In this document: positions 1 to 7,313 of the stretch, piece after piece
Layout: the number at the start of each line of letters is the position of its first letter
Position numbering within the stretch: the stretch's first letter is position 1
Assembly: GCA_964567125.1 (NCBI GenBank)
Contig: CAZMLC010000048.1
Location: forward strand, 1-21,963
Direction: 5' to 3'
Length of the DNA: 21,963 bases
Origin: CAZMLC01 sp964567125
GTDB taxonomy: Bacteria > Verrucomicrobiota > Kiritimatiellia > RFP12 > UBA1067
The notes under the pieces: model-generated
Seen by the model: the letters and a program-made list of their open reading frames with translations, nothing else
Database searches by the model: none
What the model was told of the DNA's origin: nothing
Program-made: the position numbers and the translations under genes

Positions 1-798
1 GCGCTTGTTGACGGGCATGATCTGATCGCGCAATGCATTGTCCGGCGCGTGCAAAGAGACCGACAGTTCGAATTGGATACCCTCTTCCGCGAGCCGTTGT
101 ATGCCGGGCACAACGCCGCAGGTGCTGAGCGTGATATGGCGCGCGCCGATATTGATGCCGCGCTGGTCATTCAAAATGCGCAGGGCGCGCAACACGTTGT
201 CGTAGTTATCAAACGGTTCGCCCATGCCCATGACCACGATATTGCCGGGGCGCGGCAGTTCAAATGCGCCCCCCGCTCGCTGCTGTGGCTTCTTTCCCGG
301 AAGCAGCGCGCCTTCGGAACTGGTGGCCTGCTTCGCACGCATGATGGCGCAGGCGGCCATGACCTGTCCTACGATTTCAGCTGCGGTCAGATTGCGCGTC
401 TTCCCGTATTGTCCACTGGCGCAGAAGGCGCATCTGAAATTGCAGCCGACCTGCGTGGAGATGCACTGCGTCATGCGGTCCTTGGAGGGGATCATGACGC
501 TTTCGATACACTCGCCGTCGCGGCATTCGAGCAGCAGTTTCTGCACGCCGTCCGGGGAATCGCTGATGGTTGCCGTGCGCAAGGGTTCGAGCTCGATGTG
601 CTGGGCTAGCGTCTCGCGCAGTTCCTTTGAGAGCGTGGTAATCTCCGACCACGAGACGGCAAAATTCTGATAGAGTCCGGTGAGGATCTGGGTGGCGCGG
701 AAGCCAGGCAAATCAAGTTCCTGGCAGACAGCTTTCCATTCAGAGGGTAGAATTCCCCACGCTGCACGACGTTCTGTAGGCGTAGTCTCGTGTGTCAT
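1..798 (-). CDS. rlmN: 23S rRNA (adenine(2503)-C2)-methyltransferase RlmN, C-terminal part outside window
   Basis: Radical SAM enzyme that methylates C2 of A2503 in 23S rRNA (and A37 in some tRNAs) in the cytoplasm. The frame from the ATG at 796-798 is open to base 1 and gives 266 codons; the family is usually 350-380 residues, so the C-terminal third, with the second catalytic cysteine, lies outside. Seen directly: the radical SAM cluster motif CNFRCAFC (C119, C123, C126), preceded by the typical MTQCISTQVG stretch, then GNIVVMGMGEPFDNYDNV and HITLSTCGVVPGI, which are RlmN hallmarks, and the ending SVSLHAPDNALRDQIMPVNKR. The start codon overlaps the stop of the upstream gene in an ATGA arrangement (795-798), so translation is probably coupled. 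It appears to be third in a unit tetR - secreted protein - rlmN. Confidence 0.95.
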   Translation of the reverse strand, partial: MTHETTPTERRAAWGILPSEWKAVCQELDLPGFRATQILTGLYQNFAVSWSEITTLSKELRETLAQHIELEPLRTATISDSPDGVQKLLLECRDGECIESVMIPSKDRMTQCISTQVGCNFRCAFCASGQYGKTRNLTAAEIVGQVMAACAIMRAKQATSSEGALLPGKKPQQRAGGAFELPRPGNIVVMGMGEPFDNYDNVLRALRILNDQRGINIGARHITLSTCGVVPGIQRLAEEGIQFELSVSLHAPDNALRDQIMPVNKR

Positions 799-1298
799 TG
801 CGGTTTTTCGCCCTGTTCCTTGATGCCTTGTTTAGGACGAAGCAGGGGATTGGTTTCAGGTTTTTTCTCACCGGCCTTGTAGACTTTCGAGCCTAGCGCA
901 CCGGTCTGGGCTTCAAACGGTTTTTCATCGGTGACGACCGCCGGATTCGCCGACATGGTCGAAATGAGTGTCTGGCGGTCGCTGGGCGTATAAAGTGTAT
1001 GCTCCGCAGGTTTACTTTCCACGGCCTCTTTACGCGTTTCGAATGGACGATCCGTTATGCTCTTTTGACTCTTCTGGTAGTCTGCGTCTGAGGCATATGG
1101 TTTTTCCGTTTCGTAAGTACGTTGCGTGCGCGATTTGGAAGGTTGATAGTCCTTGGCTTCAAAGGTCTTCAGGGAGGTTGTCTTACCCGGTGTGTAGGCG
1201 CGCGTTTTATACTGGACAGTGTTGTCCGCATGCAGCACAAAAGATGTCATGGCGACACACAGAAAAAAGCGTGCAGAACCGTGGGTAACGAAGAACAT
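795..1298 (-). CDS. hypothetical secreted protein with repeated [KR][TP][FY]E[AT] motif
   Basis: I do not recognise a family. The protein is about 167 residues with an N-terminal hydrophobic segment (FFLCVAMTSFVLHA) that looks like a Sec signal peptide, probably cleaved after HADN or nearby. The mature part is very polar, rich in K, E, T, P and S, with no predicted membrane segment and low sequence complexity, so it may be largely disordered. A short motif recurs four times: KTFEAK, RTYETE, RPFETR and KPFEAQ (about residues 45, 61, 84 and 126), and TRAYTP/HTLYTP form a second loose pair. The start is a choice among TTG 1304, ATG 1301 and ATG 1298; AAGGA lies six bases before ATG 1298, so that start is preferred. 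It begins 22 bases after the tetR stop and its TGA overlaps the rlmN start, so it sits inside an apparent operon. Envelope or periplasmic location is inferred. Confidence 0.75.
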   Translation of the reverse strand: MFFVTHGSARFFLCVAMTSFVLHADNTVQYKTRAYTPGKTTSLKTFEAKDYQPSKSRTQRTYETEKPYASDADYQKSQKSITDRPFETRKEAVESKPAEHTLYTPSDRQTLISTMSANPAVVTDEKPFEAQTGALGSKVYKAGEKKPETNPLLRPKQGIKEQGEKPQ

Positions 1299-1320
1299 CA
1301 TCAATCCTTAATAAAGGCGT

Positions 1321-1917
1321 TTACGCATCGCGTTTCAGCAGATCGATGAACGCCTTGACCTGTTGCGTCAACTCCTGCCGATCTGCGTTCTGACTTACCG
1401 TTAAGCGTAACACAGCCGCCTCCATTTGTGAATAGAGGAGTTCGGTCATGACGCGCGCATCGAGCGGTTTGAGCTCCCCTTTACGCATACCTTCCACAAG
1501 GAGACGATGCAGGATTCGGCGCAACCCCATGGTATGTCCTGCGATCGTGCGTCCGATGTTGCGTCCGGAACGTTGCGCGGCCAGCAAATAATCAAGAATC
1601 ACGGTCAACAGCACGCGGCGTTCAAAGAGAAAATCAACGACACCGAGCAGAAGGCGTTCGAGGCGATCAATAACCGTGTCGCGCGGATTCGTCATACGAC
1701 GGAATTCGTCAACGAGCAGATTCGTCACCTCCCAAATCGCATAGTTGAAGATCTGGCGCTTGTTTTTGAAATATTTGTACAGGGTCGTTCGCGCAATGCA
1801 GCAACTGTCTGCAATTTTTTGGTACGTCACGCCATCGTAGCCCTGTTCCGCAAAGAGCTGAATCGATTTTGCGATTATTTTATGCCGTCGCGCGTCGTGA
1901 TCGATGACAATTCCCAT
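1321..1917 (-). CDS. TetR/AcrR family transcriptional regulator
   Basis: Small-ligand-responsive DNA-binding repressor of 198 residues, a normal TetR length. The N-terminal helix-turn-helix is clear: an RRHKIIAKSIQLFAEQGYDGVTYQKIADSC stretch followed by the recognition helix ARTTLYKYFKNKRQIF (about residues 11-60). The C-terminal two thirds are the divergent ligand-binding and dimer domain, so the inducer cannot be read from sequence. A 19-bp perfect palindrome at 1971-1989 lies within its predicted promoter, which supports autoregulation. Immediately downstream on the same strand are a secreted protein and rlmN, which may be co-transcribed. It is not clear whether the divergently placed LysE-type exporter region is also under its control, because that gene reads towards tetR rather than away from it. 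Confidence 0.92.
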   Translation of the reverse strand: MGIVIDHDARRHKIIAKSIQLFAEQGYDGVTYQKIADSCCIARTTLYKYFKNKRQIFNYAIWEVTNLLVDEFRRMTNPRDTVIDRLERLLLGVVDFLFERRVLLTVILDYLLAAQRSGRNIGRTIAGHTMGLRRILHRLLVEGMRKGELKPLDARVMTELLYSQMEAAVLRLTVSQNADRQELTQQVKAFIDLLKRDA

Positions 1918-1964
1918 GTGTGCTCCAGAAACACAGATGCCTGTTCGTCGTAAAGAATGGTCTC

Positions 1965-1993
1965 ATTGTTCCTGAATTTTCAATTCAGGTCAA
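1965..1993 (-). promoter_or_regulatory. predicted tetR promoter with palindromic operator in the spacer
   Basis: On the minus strand TTGACC (1993-1988) is followed after exactly 17 bases by AACAAT (1970-1965), a plausible -35/-10 pair ending about 48 bases before the tetR ATG. The spacer plus two bases of the -35 form a perfect inverted repeat CCTGAATT-TTC-AATTCAGG (1971-1989, two 8-bp arms, 3-bp centre). Size and position suit a TetR dimer site that would block RNA polymerase. Promoter strength and operator function are inferred. Confidence 0.55.
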
Positions 1994-2193
1994 GTCAACA
2001 TTCATCATTTTGTCATCATTGTTCATTCATCGTGCTGCACGTGCAGATAATATTAAATTATAACACGTTGTTTATAAGATATTTATAAATAAAATTAACC
2101 GATTTAATGCGTGCGGAAAACAGTGGTTAAAATAAGGTCAATTGTCATTCTCAGATTTTTTACGATGACCTTCGTTGCTTTTAGGCGTTCGGA
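1994..2193. other. AT-rich intergenic region between tetR and LysE-type gene
   Basis: No convincing gene. It holds a perfect 12-bp palindrome CTGCACGTGCAG (2035-2046), two copies of CATTCATC 25 bases apart (1999-2006 and 2024-2031) with TCATCATT repeated between them (2002-2009, 2013-2020), and then a markedly AT-rich tract (about 2047-2110). The short plus-strand reading frame here runs into the antisense of the LysE-type gene and is not supported as coding. The repeats could be protein-binding sites upstream of tetR, but nothing identifies a partner. Confidence 0.4.
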
Positions 2194-2805
2194 TCAGCGA
2201 ACAAAGAGGATGGATATCCCGATCAGAAAGAGGATCGAGGCGGAGATCCAGGGCAGTCCGCGCATGAATTGCGGATTGCCTTGGATGCTGCGTCCGATGG
2301 TGCCGGCAAAGTAACCCAACCCTGTGAACCAGAAGAAGGCCTGTGCGGTAAAGAGGAGTCCAAGCATCACGAGCTGCAAGGCGATAGGCGTGGAGGAACT
2401 CTTGTCAATATTCTGCGGCAGAAAGGCGATGAAAAAGAGCGCGACCTTGGGGTTTAGCAGGTTCATCAGGAGTCCGTTGCGGTAGGCCGACCAGAACGAA
2501 CCTGTTTTCGGTGTTCGCTGGATAACGGCATGCGGTGCTGTGGCAGTCTTGTAGGCGAGATAAATGAGGTAGCCTGCACCGGCAATCTTCAACGCCAGAA
2601 AGGCCTGCGGCGAGCGTAGGCACAGCGCGGAGATTCCTGCTGCTACGGCAAAGGTGTGAACGAAACAGCCGCTGCACATGCCCCAGGCTGTAGCGAGCGC
2701 GGTGCGTCGGCCGCTCTCCATGCCTTTTGACAGGACAAAGAATACATCCGGTCCCGGGGAGAGCGTTAAGGTTGAGCAGGCAAGCAGGTAAAATAGAATC
2801 GACAT
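2194..2805 (-). CDS. LysE/RhtB family amino-acid exporter
   Basis: Inner-membrane protein of 203 residues, the standard length of LysE/RhtB translocators that export amino acids or their derivatives using the proton gradient. The start MSILFYLLACSTLTLSPGPDVFFVLSKGMESGRRTAL contains the family's hallmark PGPD motif after the first helix. Further hydrophobic helices follow: a cysteine-bearing GMCSGCFVHTFAVAAGIS stretch, LALKIAGAGYLIYLAYKTA, then NGLLMNLLNPKVALFFIAFLPQ (the conserved NPK-like segment), LVMLGLLFTAQAFFWF and a C-terminal ILFLIGISILFVR, making about six segments. The substrate cannot be assigned. It starts only eight bases after the stop of the HAD phosphatase gene, so the two are probably one transcript. 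No good Shine-Dalgarno is visible, which suggests coupling to the upstream gene. Confidence 0.92.
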   Translation of the reverse strand: MSILFYLLACSTLTLSPGPDVFFVLSKGMESGRRTALATAWGMCSGCFVHTFAVAAGISALCLRSPQAFLALKIAGAGYLIYLAYKTATAPHAVIQRTPKTGSFWSAYRNGLLMNLLNPKVALFFIAFLPQNIDKSSSTPIALQLVMLGLLFTAQAFFWFTGLGYFAGTIGRSIQGNPQFMRGLPWISASILFLIGISILFVR

Positions 2806-2813
2806 GGAGTCAC

Positions 2814-3599
2814 TTAGGGGCAGATCTCGCCAACGGAATTCAAGATCAGATCAGGACGATAGGCGAAATGGCTGACATCCGCTTGCGCCGTGACGCCGCT
2901 GAGGACGAGCACCGTCGCGATCTCGGACTCAATGCCGGCAATGATGTCCGTATCCATCCGGTCACCGATGATCACGGTGTCTTCGCGCTGTTGACCGAAC
3001 TTCTTCAACGCGTGCCGCATCATGAGCGGATTGGGTTTGCCTACAAAGTAGGCCTTCGCACCAGTCGCCAGCTCAATCGGAGCCATGAGCGCGCCCGTTG
3101 CAGGGATGATGCCGCCCTCCACAGGACCGGTCAGGTCGGGATTGGTCCCGATGAGGCAGGCACCATTGCGGATATGATGAACCGCGCGACAGATCTTGGC
3201 ATAGGAATACTCCGCGCTCTCACCGATCACCACGTAATCCGGATCGCGGTCATTCATCGTAAACCCCGCGTCGTAGAGCGCATTGATCACGCCGGCCTGG
3301 CCGATCACATAGACGGAACCATTCGGCTTCTGCGACTTGAGAAACGCAGCTGTCGCCAGCGCGCTGGTATAGAAATGTTCCTCGCCGATATTCAGTCCCA
3401 TCCACTTCAGCTTCTCGTGTAATTCGCGCGGTGTCCGCTCGCTGTTGTTCGTCAGGAAGAGGAACGCCTTCTGCTCCTTTTGCAGCCAGGCGATGAAGTC
3501 AGCCGCCCCGGGCAAAATCTGGTTGCCGTGGTAGATCACGCCATCCATGTCGCAGATAAAGGCTTTTTTCGTGCGCAGATAATCAAGGTCAAAAGTCAT
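2814..3599 (-). CDS. HAD-IIA family sugar phosphatase (NagD-like)
   Basis: Cytoplasmic phosphatase of the haloacid dehalogenase superfamily, subclass IIA, 261 residues (NagD-type proteins are about 250-280). All four HAD motifs are visible: motif I FICDMDGVIYHGN with the nucleophile and acid Asp pair, motif II LFLTNNSERTPREL, the motif III lysine in AYFVGKPNPLMM, and motif IV VIIGDRMDTDI. The cap region between motifs II and III (GTNPDLTGPVEGGIIPATGALMAPIELATG) is typical of NagD/PGP enzymes, which act on nucleotide monophosphates or sugar phosphates; the exact substrate is unknown. The frame is open upstream to 3761, but the extra 54 residues lack homology and cross the divergent promoter region, so MTFDLDYL at 3599 is the better start. 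First gene of a two-gene unit with the LysE-type exporter. Confidence 0.93.
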   Translation of the reverse strand: MTFDLDYLRTKKAFICDMDGVIYHGNQILPGAADFIAWLQKEQKAFLFLTNNSERTPRELHEKLKWMGLNIGEEHFYTSALATAAFLKSQKPNGSVYVIGQAGVINALYDAGFTMNDRDPDYVVIGESAEYSYAKICRAVHHIRNGACLIGTNPDLTGPVEGGIIPATGALMAPIELATGAKAYFVGKPNPLMMRHALKKFGQQREDTVIIGDRMDTDIIAGIESEIATVLVLSGVTAQADVSHFAYRPDLILNSVGEICP

Positions 3600-3772
3600 A
3601 CGTGTTCTCGTTACGGTGTCGAACAGAATGCGAATACATTGTGTGCAGTAGCGTAACGCGAAATGCGGCAAAATGCAAGGGAGGTTTCCGCTGCGGCTTC
3701 CTATAGCCAGTAGGGGGCGCATGTGATAAGCTAATGCGCACGTATTGAAAACATTCAACAAGGGGAAAAAAG
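3600..3772. promoter_or_regulatory. divergent intergenic region with two inverted repeats
   Basis: This 173-base stretch separates the minus-strand HAD gene from the plus-strand DUF1080 gene and must hold the promoters for both, though no consensus pair stands out. Two short inverted repeats are present: GCGCAT (3717-3722) with ATGCGC (3734-3739), and TTGAA-AACA-TTCAA (3745-3758). The second sits just upstream of the AGGGG ribosome-binding site of the DUF1080 gene, where a bound regulator could block expression. Regulatory function is inferred. Confidence 0.3.
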
Positions 3773-4521
3773 ATGAAGAACGTTTTGGTCGCTATGATGG
3801 CGCTTGTGTCGCTGGGTACTGCGTTTGCGAATCCGCCGAATCCGAAAGTGGCGGGGGATATGTTTGGCGTGAAAAAAGTGCAGGGAACGCCTGATTTCGC
3901 CAAGCCGCCACAGGGCGCCGAGGTGCTCTTTGACGGCACGATGGCATCGGCTGAAGCCAACTGGGTCGCGGAGAAACCCAAAGCGAAGGGCGGCGTGATC
4001 TGGCCCGTGAAAGAGGGCGTCTGGATCGATACCGCGACGGATCTGCTGACGAAGAAGGCATTTGGCTCTGTGCAACTGCATCTGGAGTGGCGCGTGCCTA
4101 AAGACCGCGTTGCCATGGGCCAGAAGGGCGCGAACAGCGGCGTGATCTTTATGCCGAAAAAGGGTTGGTATGAAATCCAGATCCTGGAGTCGTTTAACAA
4201 CGCCTCCAACACCTCGTGCGAATGCATGGCGGGCGCTGTTTACCAACGTTCGGCTCCGACCTGCAATCCGGCTCTGCCGCAAGGCGAATGGCAGAGCTAT
4301 GACATCACCTTTCTCGCACCAAAATTCAATGCGGATGGTTCAGTTGCCCGTAAGCCGACCTTTACCGTTGTTTTCAACGGTGTCAAGGTCCAGGATGCTG
4401 TCGAGATCGACGGTTCCACGTTGAAGCGTAGCGCCACGCTGAGTCCGCATCCTGTGATGCAGCCGATCAAACTTCAATACCACAATGATCCAATCGAGTT
4501 CCGCAACATCTGGGTCAAGCC
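3773..4521 (+). CDS. DUF1080 (3-keto-disaccharide hydrolase) secreted protein, 3' end lost in gap
   Basis: Exported protein of the DUF1080 / 3-keto-disaccharide hydrolase family (PF06439), a jelly-roll fold abundant in Planctomycetes and Verrucomicrobia and linked to cleavage of 3-keto-glycosides or to glycan binding. A signal peptide is clear: MKNVLVAMMALVSLGTAFA, then NPPNP. Family landmarks follow in order: EVLFDGT near residue 50, FGSVQLHLEWRVP, GANSGVIFMPKKGWYEIQILES, AGAVYQRSAPTCNPALPQGEWQSYDI, FTVVFNGVKVQDAVE and PIKLQYHNDPIEFRNIWVKP. The last block is normally the C-terminus, so only a few residues are missing in the N run. Three cysteines (CEC and TCNP) flank the metal/sugar loop, where many relatives have none. 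Start: ATG at 3773 with AGGGG seven bases upstream. Substrate is not determinable. Confidence 0.9.
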
Positions 4522-4621
4522 NNNNNNNNNNNNNNNNNNNNNNNNNNNNNNNNNNNNNNNNNNNNNNNNNNNNNNNNNNNNNNNNNNNNNNNNNNNNNNN
4601 NNNNNNNNNNNNNNNNNNNNN
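4522..4621. other. assembly gap (100 N)
   Basis: Exactly 100 N, a conventional placeholder for a scaffold join. It hides the end of the DUF1080 gene and the start of the endonuclease III-like gene. Reading frames across it have no meaning. Confidence 0.99.
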
Positions 4622-5129
4622 GTTCAAGGCTGCTTTTCCTCAGCAGGAATCGGTCTTAACGGCTTCGCACGAGGCCTTGGCCAAACCCTTGCGTCCAAGC
4701 GGATTCTCCATGCGCCGGGCTTCTGATATTCAAAAGAGCTGGCAGATGCTGAAGGAACGCTTCGGCACGATCACCTTGGAACCGCTGCGCGCCATGCCGA
4801 TTCAGGAGGCCGAGGCCTGCCTCGTGGCTCTGCCGGGCGTAGGCATCAAGGTGGCGCGCTGCTTTCTGCAGTTTGGCTTGCTGGCGCCGGTCTTTGCCGT
4901 GGATACGCACATCTGGCGTATCTCGCAGCGTCTGGGATGGATTCCCGATCAGAAGGGCGGCGCTCCCAAGCAAAAGCTGGTCGATGCGATTCAGGCGCTG
5001 GTTCCGCTGAATGACCGGATCTCGCTCCATGTGAACATGATCTTTCTGGGACGCGATTTCTGTACCGCCAGCGATCCCGACTGTTCGCAGTGCCCCCTAA
5101 CGGATCTCTGTCCGACTGCGCGGCGCTAG
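4622..5129 (+). CDS. nth: endonuclease III-like HhH-GPD DNA glycosylase with 4Fe-4S cluster, 5' end lost in gap
   Basis: Base-excision repair enzyme that removes oxidised pyrimidines and nicks the abasic site (if a true endonuclease III). The visible part is about 168 residues; family members have 210-230, so roughly 45-60 N-terminal residues lie in or beyond the gap. Seen: the helix-hairpin-helix LPGVGIKVA with the catalytic lysine position, the following FAVDTHIWRISQRLG with the catalytic aspartate, and a C-terminal iron-sulfur loop with the spacing C-x6-C-x2-C-x5-C (FCTASDPDCSQCPLTDLC). The motif is GVGIK rather than the usual GVGRK, so a related HhH-GPD enzyme such as a UV endonuclease or UDG-type protein is possible. 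The stop overlaps the stop of the convergent beta-helix gene by four bases, with no room for a terminator between them. Confidence 0.85.
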
Positions 5130-7294
5130 AGCAGCTTAAACTGGATGGCATCGAGATAGAAGCAGCCGTCCGCGTCCGCATTGGCCACGATGCCGATCCA
5201 GGTGATCTGATCAAAGGTCTCGTTCTTGAAGGGCAGGGTAAAGCTCTTCCTGCCTGCGGCGTTCGTCAGCGTCAGGTCGTACGTTTTTGCTGCGCCCAGC
5301 GTGAAGGTGATGGTCAGTTCCGTCCACGCGTCGGCAGGCAGTGTGGCAAGCGTCTGGCCTGCCACCTGAAGCGCACCCGTGGCCGAGATGGAGAGCTGTG
5401 GACCAATGTCCTTGGTATGGCCTTTGCCGCGGAATTCAAGCGTGAGCGGTACCGCCTGCGTTGCGGGCAGCTGTAGCGCGCAGGAGAAGGAAATTTTGCC
5501 GCTTTTCACACCGCGCGGCGCATAGGCGAGGTAGGGATAAAACGCGCGCGGCAACCCCTTTTTGTCCGTGGCCTTGATGCACTGCGGTCCTGTGATTCCC
5601 GGTCGTTCCCGCGTGATGGCAAAGCCAGCGTCTTTTTGCTCGGTCAACTGGAACCCCGTGGGGGTCTCGCCGACCTTCTGCAGGTTTGCGTCGAAGCTGA
5701 TCGAAGCGAGTTTCACGAGATCGGCTTCGCTCCAGGTCGCCGAAGGTGTGCGTACCGTAAAATTCTGCGCCAGCGCGCTCCATGCAGGATCACCGTAAAG
5801 GCCTGCTTTGCGCAGTTCATCCGTGATCGGGGTGAATTGGATTGTTGCATAGCTGGCGGCATTGGCCTTGAATTCAAAATCGCCGGCTTGCGGCGCCATC
5901 AGTTCGGAAACCGCGACGACGGAATGTCTATCCAGACCTTGTTGCTGCCACGTTGCGAAGGGAGTGCCGGCGAAGATCATATTGCTGACAGTGCCGACGG
6001 TATAGTAGAGGTTGCTGTCGACGATCGGGGCGCGCAGTCCAGGNNNNNNNNNNNNNNNNNNNNNNNNNNNNNNNNNNNNNNNNNNNNNNNNNNNNNNNNN
6101 NNNNNNNNNNNNNNNNNNNNNNNNNNNNNNNNNNNNNNNNNNNCCCGCGCCGAGATCCCAGAAGTGGCAGCGCTGGATCATGACCGAACGGCAGGCATCG
6201 GCAAGTTCCATGGCGTATTCGCCGAGATGGCTGAAGGTGCAGCCGATAAAGGAGCTGTTGCGCAATCCGTGCGCCACGATGGCTGATGTGAGAAACATGT
6301 GGCCCTGACGGTACATGCCATTGTATGTGTCGAGGTCGCCATCAACGTACGCAAACGTGATATCGCGGAAATGAAGGTGCTCGATAAAGCGGAGGGCCTT
6401 GAAATCCGGGACGAACTCAACGAGGCGCGACTTCAGCAGCGGCGCAACAACGGTTACGCGGTGCATATCTTCAGTGGGCATCGGGTAGTAATAGAGCGTG
6501 CCTGTCGTGCGGTTCAGATACCATTCGCCGGGTTGATCCAGCGCTTCGAACACATTCGCGAGATAGTAGCGGAAATGCGTCTCCCAGGCATCGACGGTGC
6601 GGACATGGGAGCTATGGAAACGGATGGCGCGGCGTTCCGGGATGACCTCCGTAATGCGATGGATCGTCGGTGTCCAGGAGCAGAGCAGGACAACATCGCT
6701 GTTCGTGAGATTCGTCCAGCGCGGATCAATGTCGCCGGCGTAATACCGCAGGGCTTGCCGGGGATCTCCGCCGGGCTCGCGGCCCTCTGCGCGCAACGGT
6801 TTCTCGCCCCAGTTCGGCGTGCGTGCGCGTAGACGCGATTCACCGTTCACGTGGAGCGTGTTGAAGACCCAGCGGTTGCTGCTGGCCTCTGGAATCACAA
6901 GCTGCCAGTAGGGCTTGCCGGGTACAGGTGTCCACGTTCCCTGCAAGGTAATACCGCCGCTGATGACGGGCTGTTCCTGCGCATAGGCCGCATAGGTGAT
7001 CGGCGCAGCCGCGCTGCCGTTCTCCTCTGGCGTGAAGCGGAGCGCGTTGGTGATCGCATAGGTGCCGCCGCGGAGATAGACGGTGCAGGGAACGAGATTG
7101 CTCGTTGCCGCGGCTGCGCGCCGCGCTTCACGAAGTGCCTGTTGCGCGCGCGTCAGCGTGGCAAAGGGCTGTTGTTTCGTGCCGGGGTTTGCGTCATGAC
7201 CTGTGGGTGCGACAAAAAAGGTAATACCCTTTTCCTGCGTGCATCCGTAGAGGAACAGGGCGAGGACCAGCGTGAAAAGAGACGCGATTTTCAT
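5126..7294 (-). CDS. secreted right-handed parallel beta-helix lipoprotein (GH141-like), interrupted by gap
   Basis: Predicted outer-surface lipoprotein of about 720 residues plus whatever the gap hides. The N-terminus MKIASLFTLVLALFLYGC ends in an LYGC lipobox. It continues FFVAPTGHDANPGTKQQPFATLTRAQQALR and VYLRGGTYAITNALRFTPEENG, the standard opening of bacterial parallel beta-helix glycan-active proteins, followed by beta-helix turns (HLHFRDITFAYVDGD, NSSFIGCTFSHLGEYAMEL, MIQRCHFWDLGA). After the gap the helix ends, and a C-terminal domain (roughly the last 150 residues, from ISFSCALQLPATQ) looks like a jelly-roll carbohydrate-binding module. The layout resembles glycoside hydrolase family 141, but the catalytic residues cannot be checked by eye. 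Both sides of the gap are in the same frame. ATG 7294 follows AAGGT; it lies 19 bases after the GH92 gene, so it is likely the last gene of that operon. Confidence 0.85.
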   Translation of the reverse strand: MKIASLFTLVLALFLYGCTQEKGITFFVAPTGHDANPGTKQQPFATLTRAQQALREARRAAAATSNLVPCTVYLRGGTYAITNALRFTPEENGSAAAPITYAAYAQEQPVISGGITLQGTWTPVPGKPYWQLVIPEASSNRWVFNTLHVNGESRLRARTPNWGEKPLRAEGREPGGDPRQALRYYAGDIDPRWTNLTNSDVVLLCSWTPTIHRITEVIPERRAIRFHSSHVRTVDAWETHFRYYLANVFEALDQPGEWYLNRTTGTLYYYPMPTEDMHRVTVVAPLLKSRLVEFVPDFKALRFIEHLHFRDITFAYVDGDLDTYNGMYRQGHMFLTSAIVAHGLRNSSFIGCTFSHLGEYAMELADACRSVMIQRCHFWDLGAXXXXXXXXXXXXXXXXXXXXXXXXXXXXXXXXXXPGLRAPIVDSNLYYTVGTVSNMIFAGTPFATWQQQGLDRHSVVAVSELMAPQAGDFEFKANAASYATIQFTPITDELRKAGLYGDPAWSALAQNFTVRTPSATWSEADLVKLASISFDANLQKVGETPTGFQLTEQKDAGFAITRERPGITGPQCIKATDKKGLPRAFYPYLAYAPRGVKSGKISFSCALQLPATQAVPLTLEFRGKGHTKDIGPQLSISATGALQVAGQTLATLPADAWTELTITFTLGAAKTYDLTLTNAAGRKSFTLPFKNETFDQITWIGIVANADADGCFYLDAIQFKLL
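6044..6143. other. assembly gap (100 N)
   Basis: Exactly 100 N, inside the beta-helix repeat region of the lipoprotein gene. Repetitive beta-helix coding sequence or low coverage may have stopped the assembly here. The true length is unknown. Confidence 0.99.
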
Positions 7295-7313
7295 GGTGTT
7301 CTACCTTTTGGAT

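Noticed and set aside
2111..2314. A 67-residue plus-strand frame in the AT-rich intergenic region.
   Set aside because: Its second half is antisense to the LysE-type exporter and there is no ribosome-binding site or family similarity.
2727..3422. A 231-residue plus-strand frame opposite the HAD gene.
   Set aside because: Antisense shadow of a gene with all HAD motifs; the translation has no recognisable features.
3600..3761. A 54-residue N-terminal extension of the HAD phosphatase.
   Set aside because: It has no family similarity and would use up the divergent promoter region; the homologous start is MTFDLDYL at 3599.
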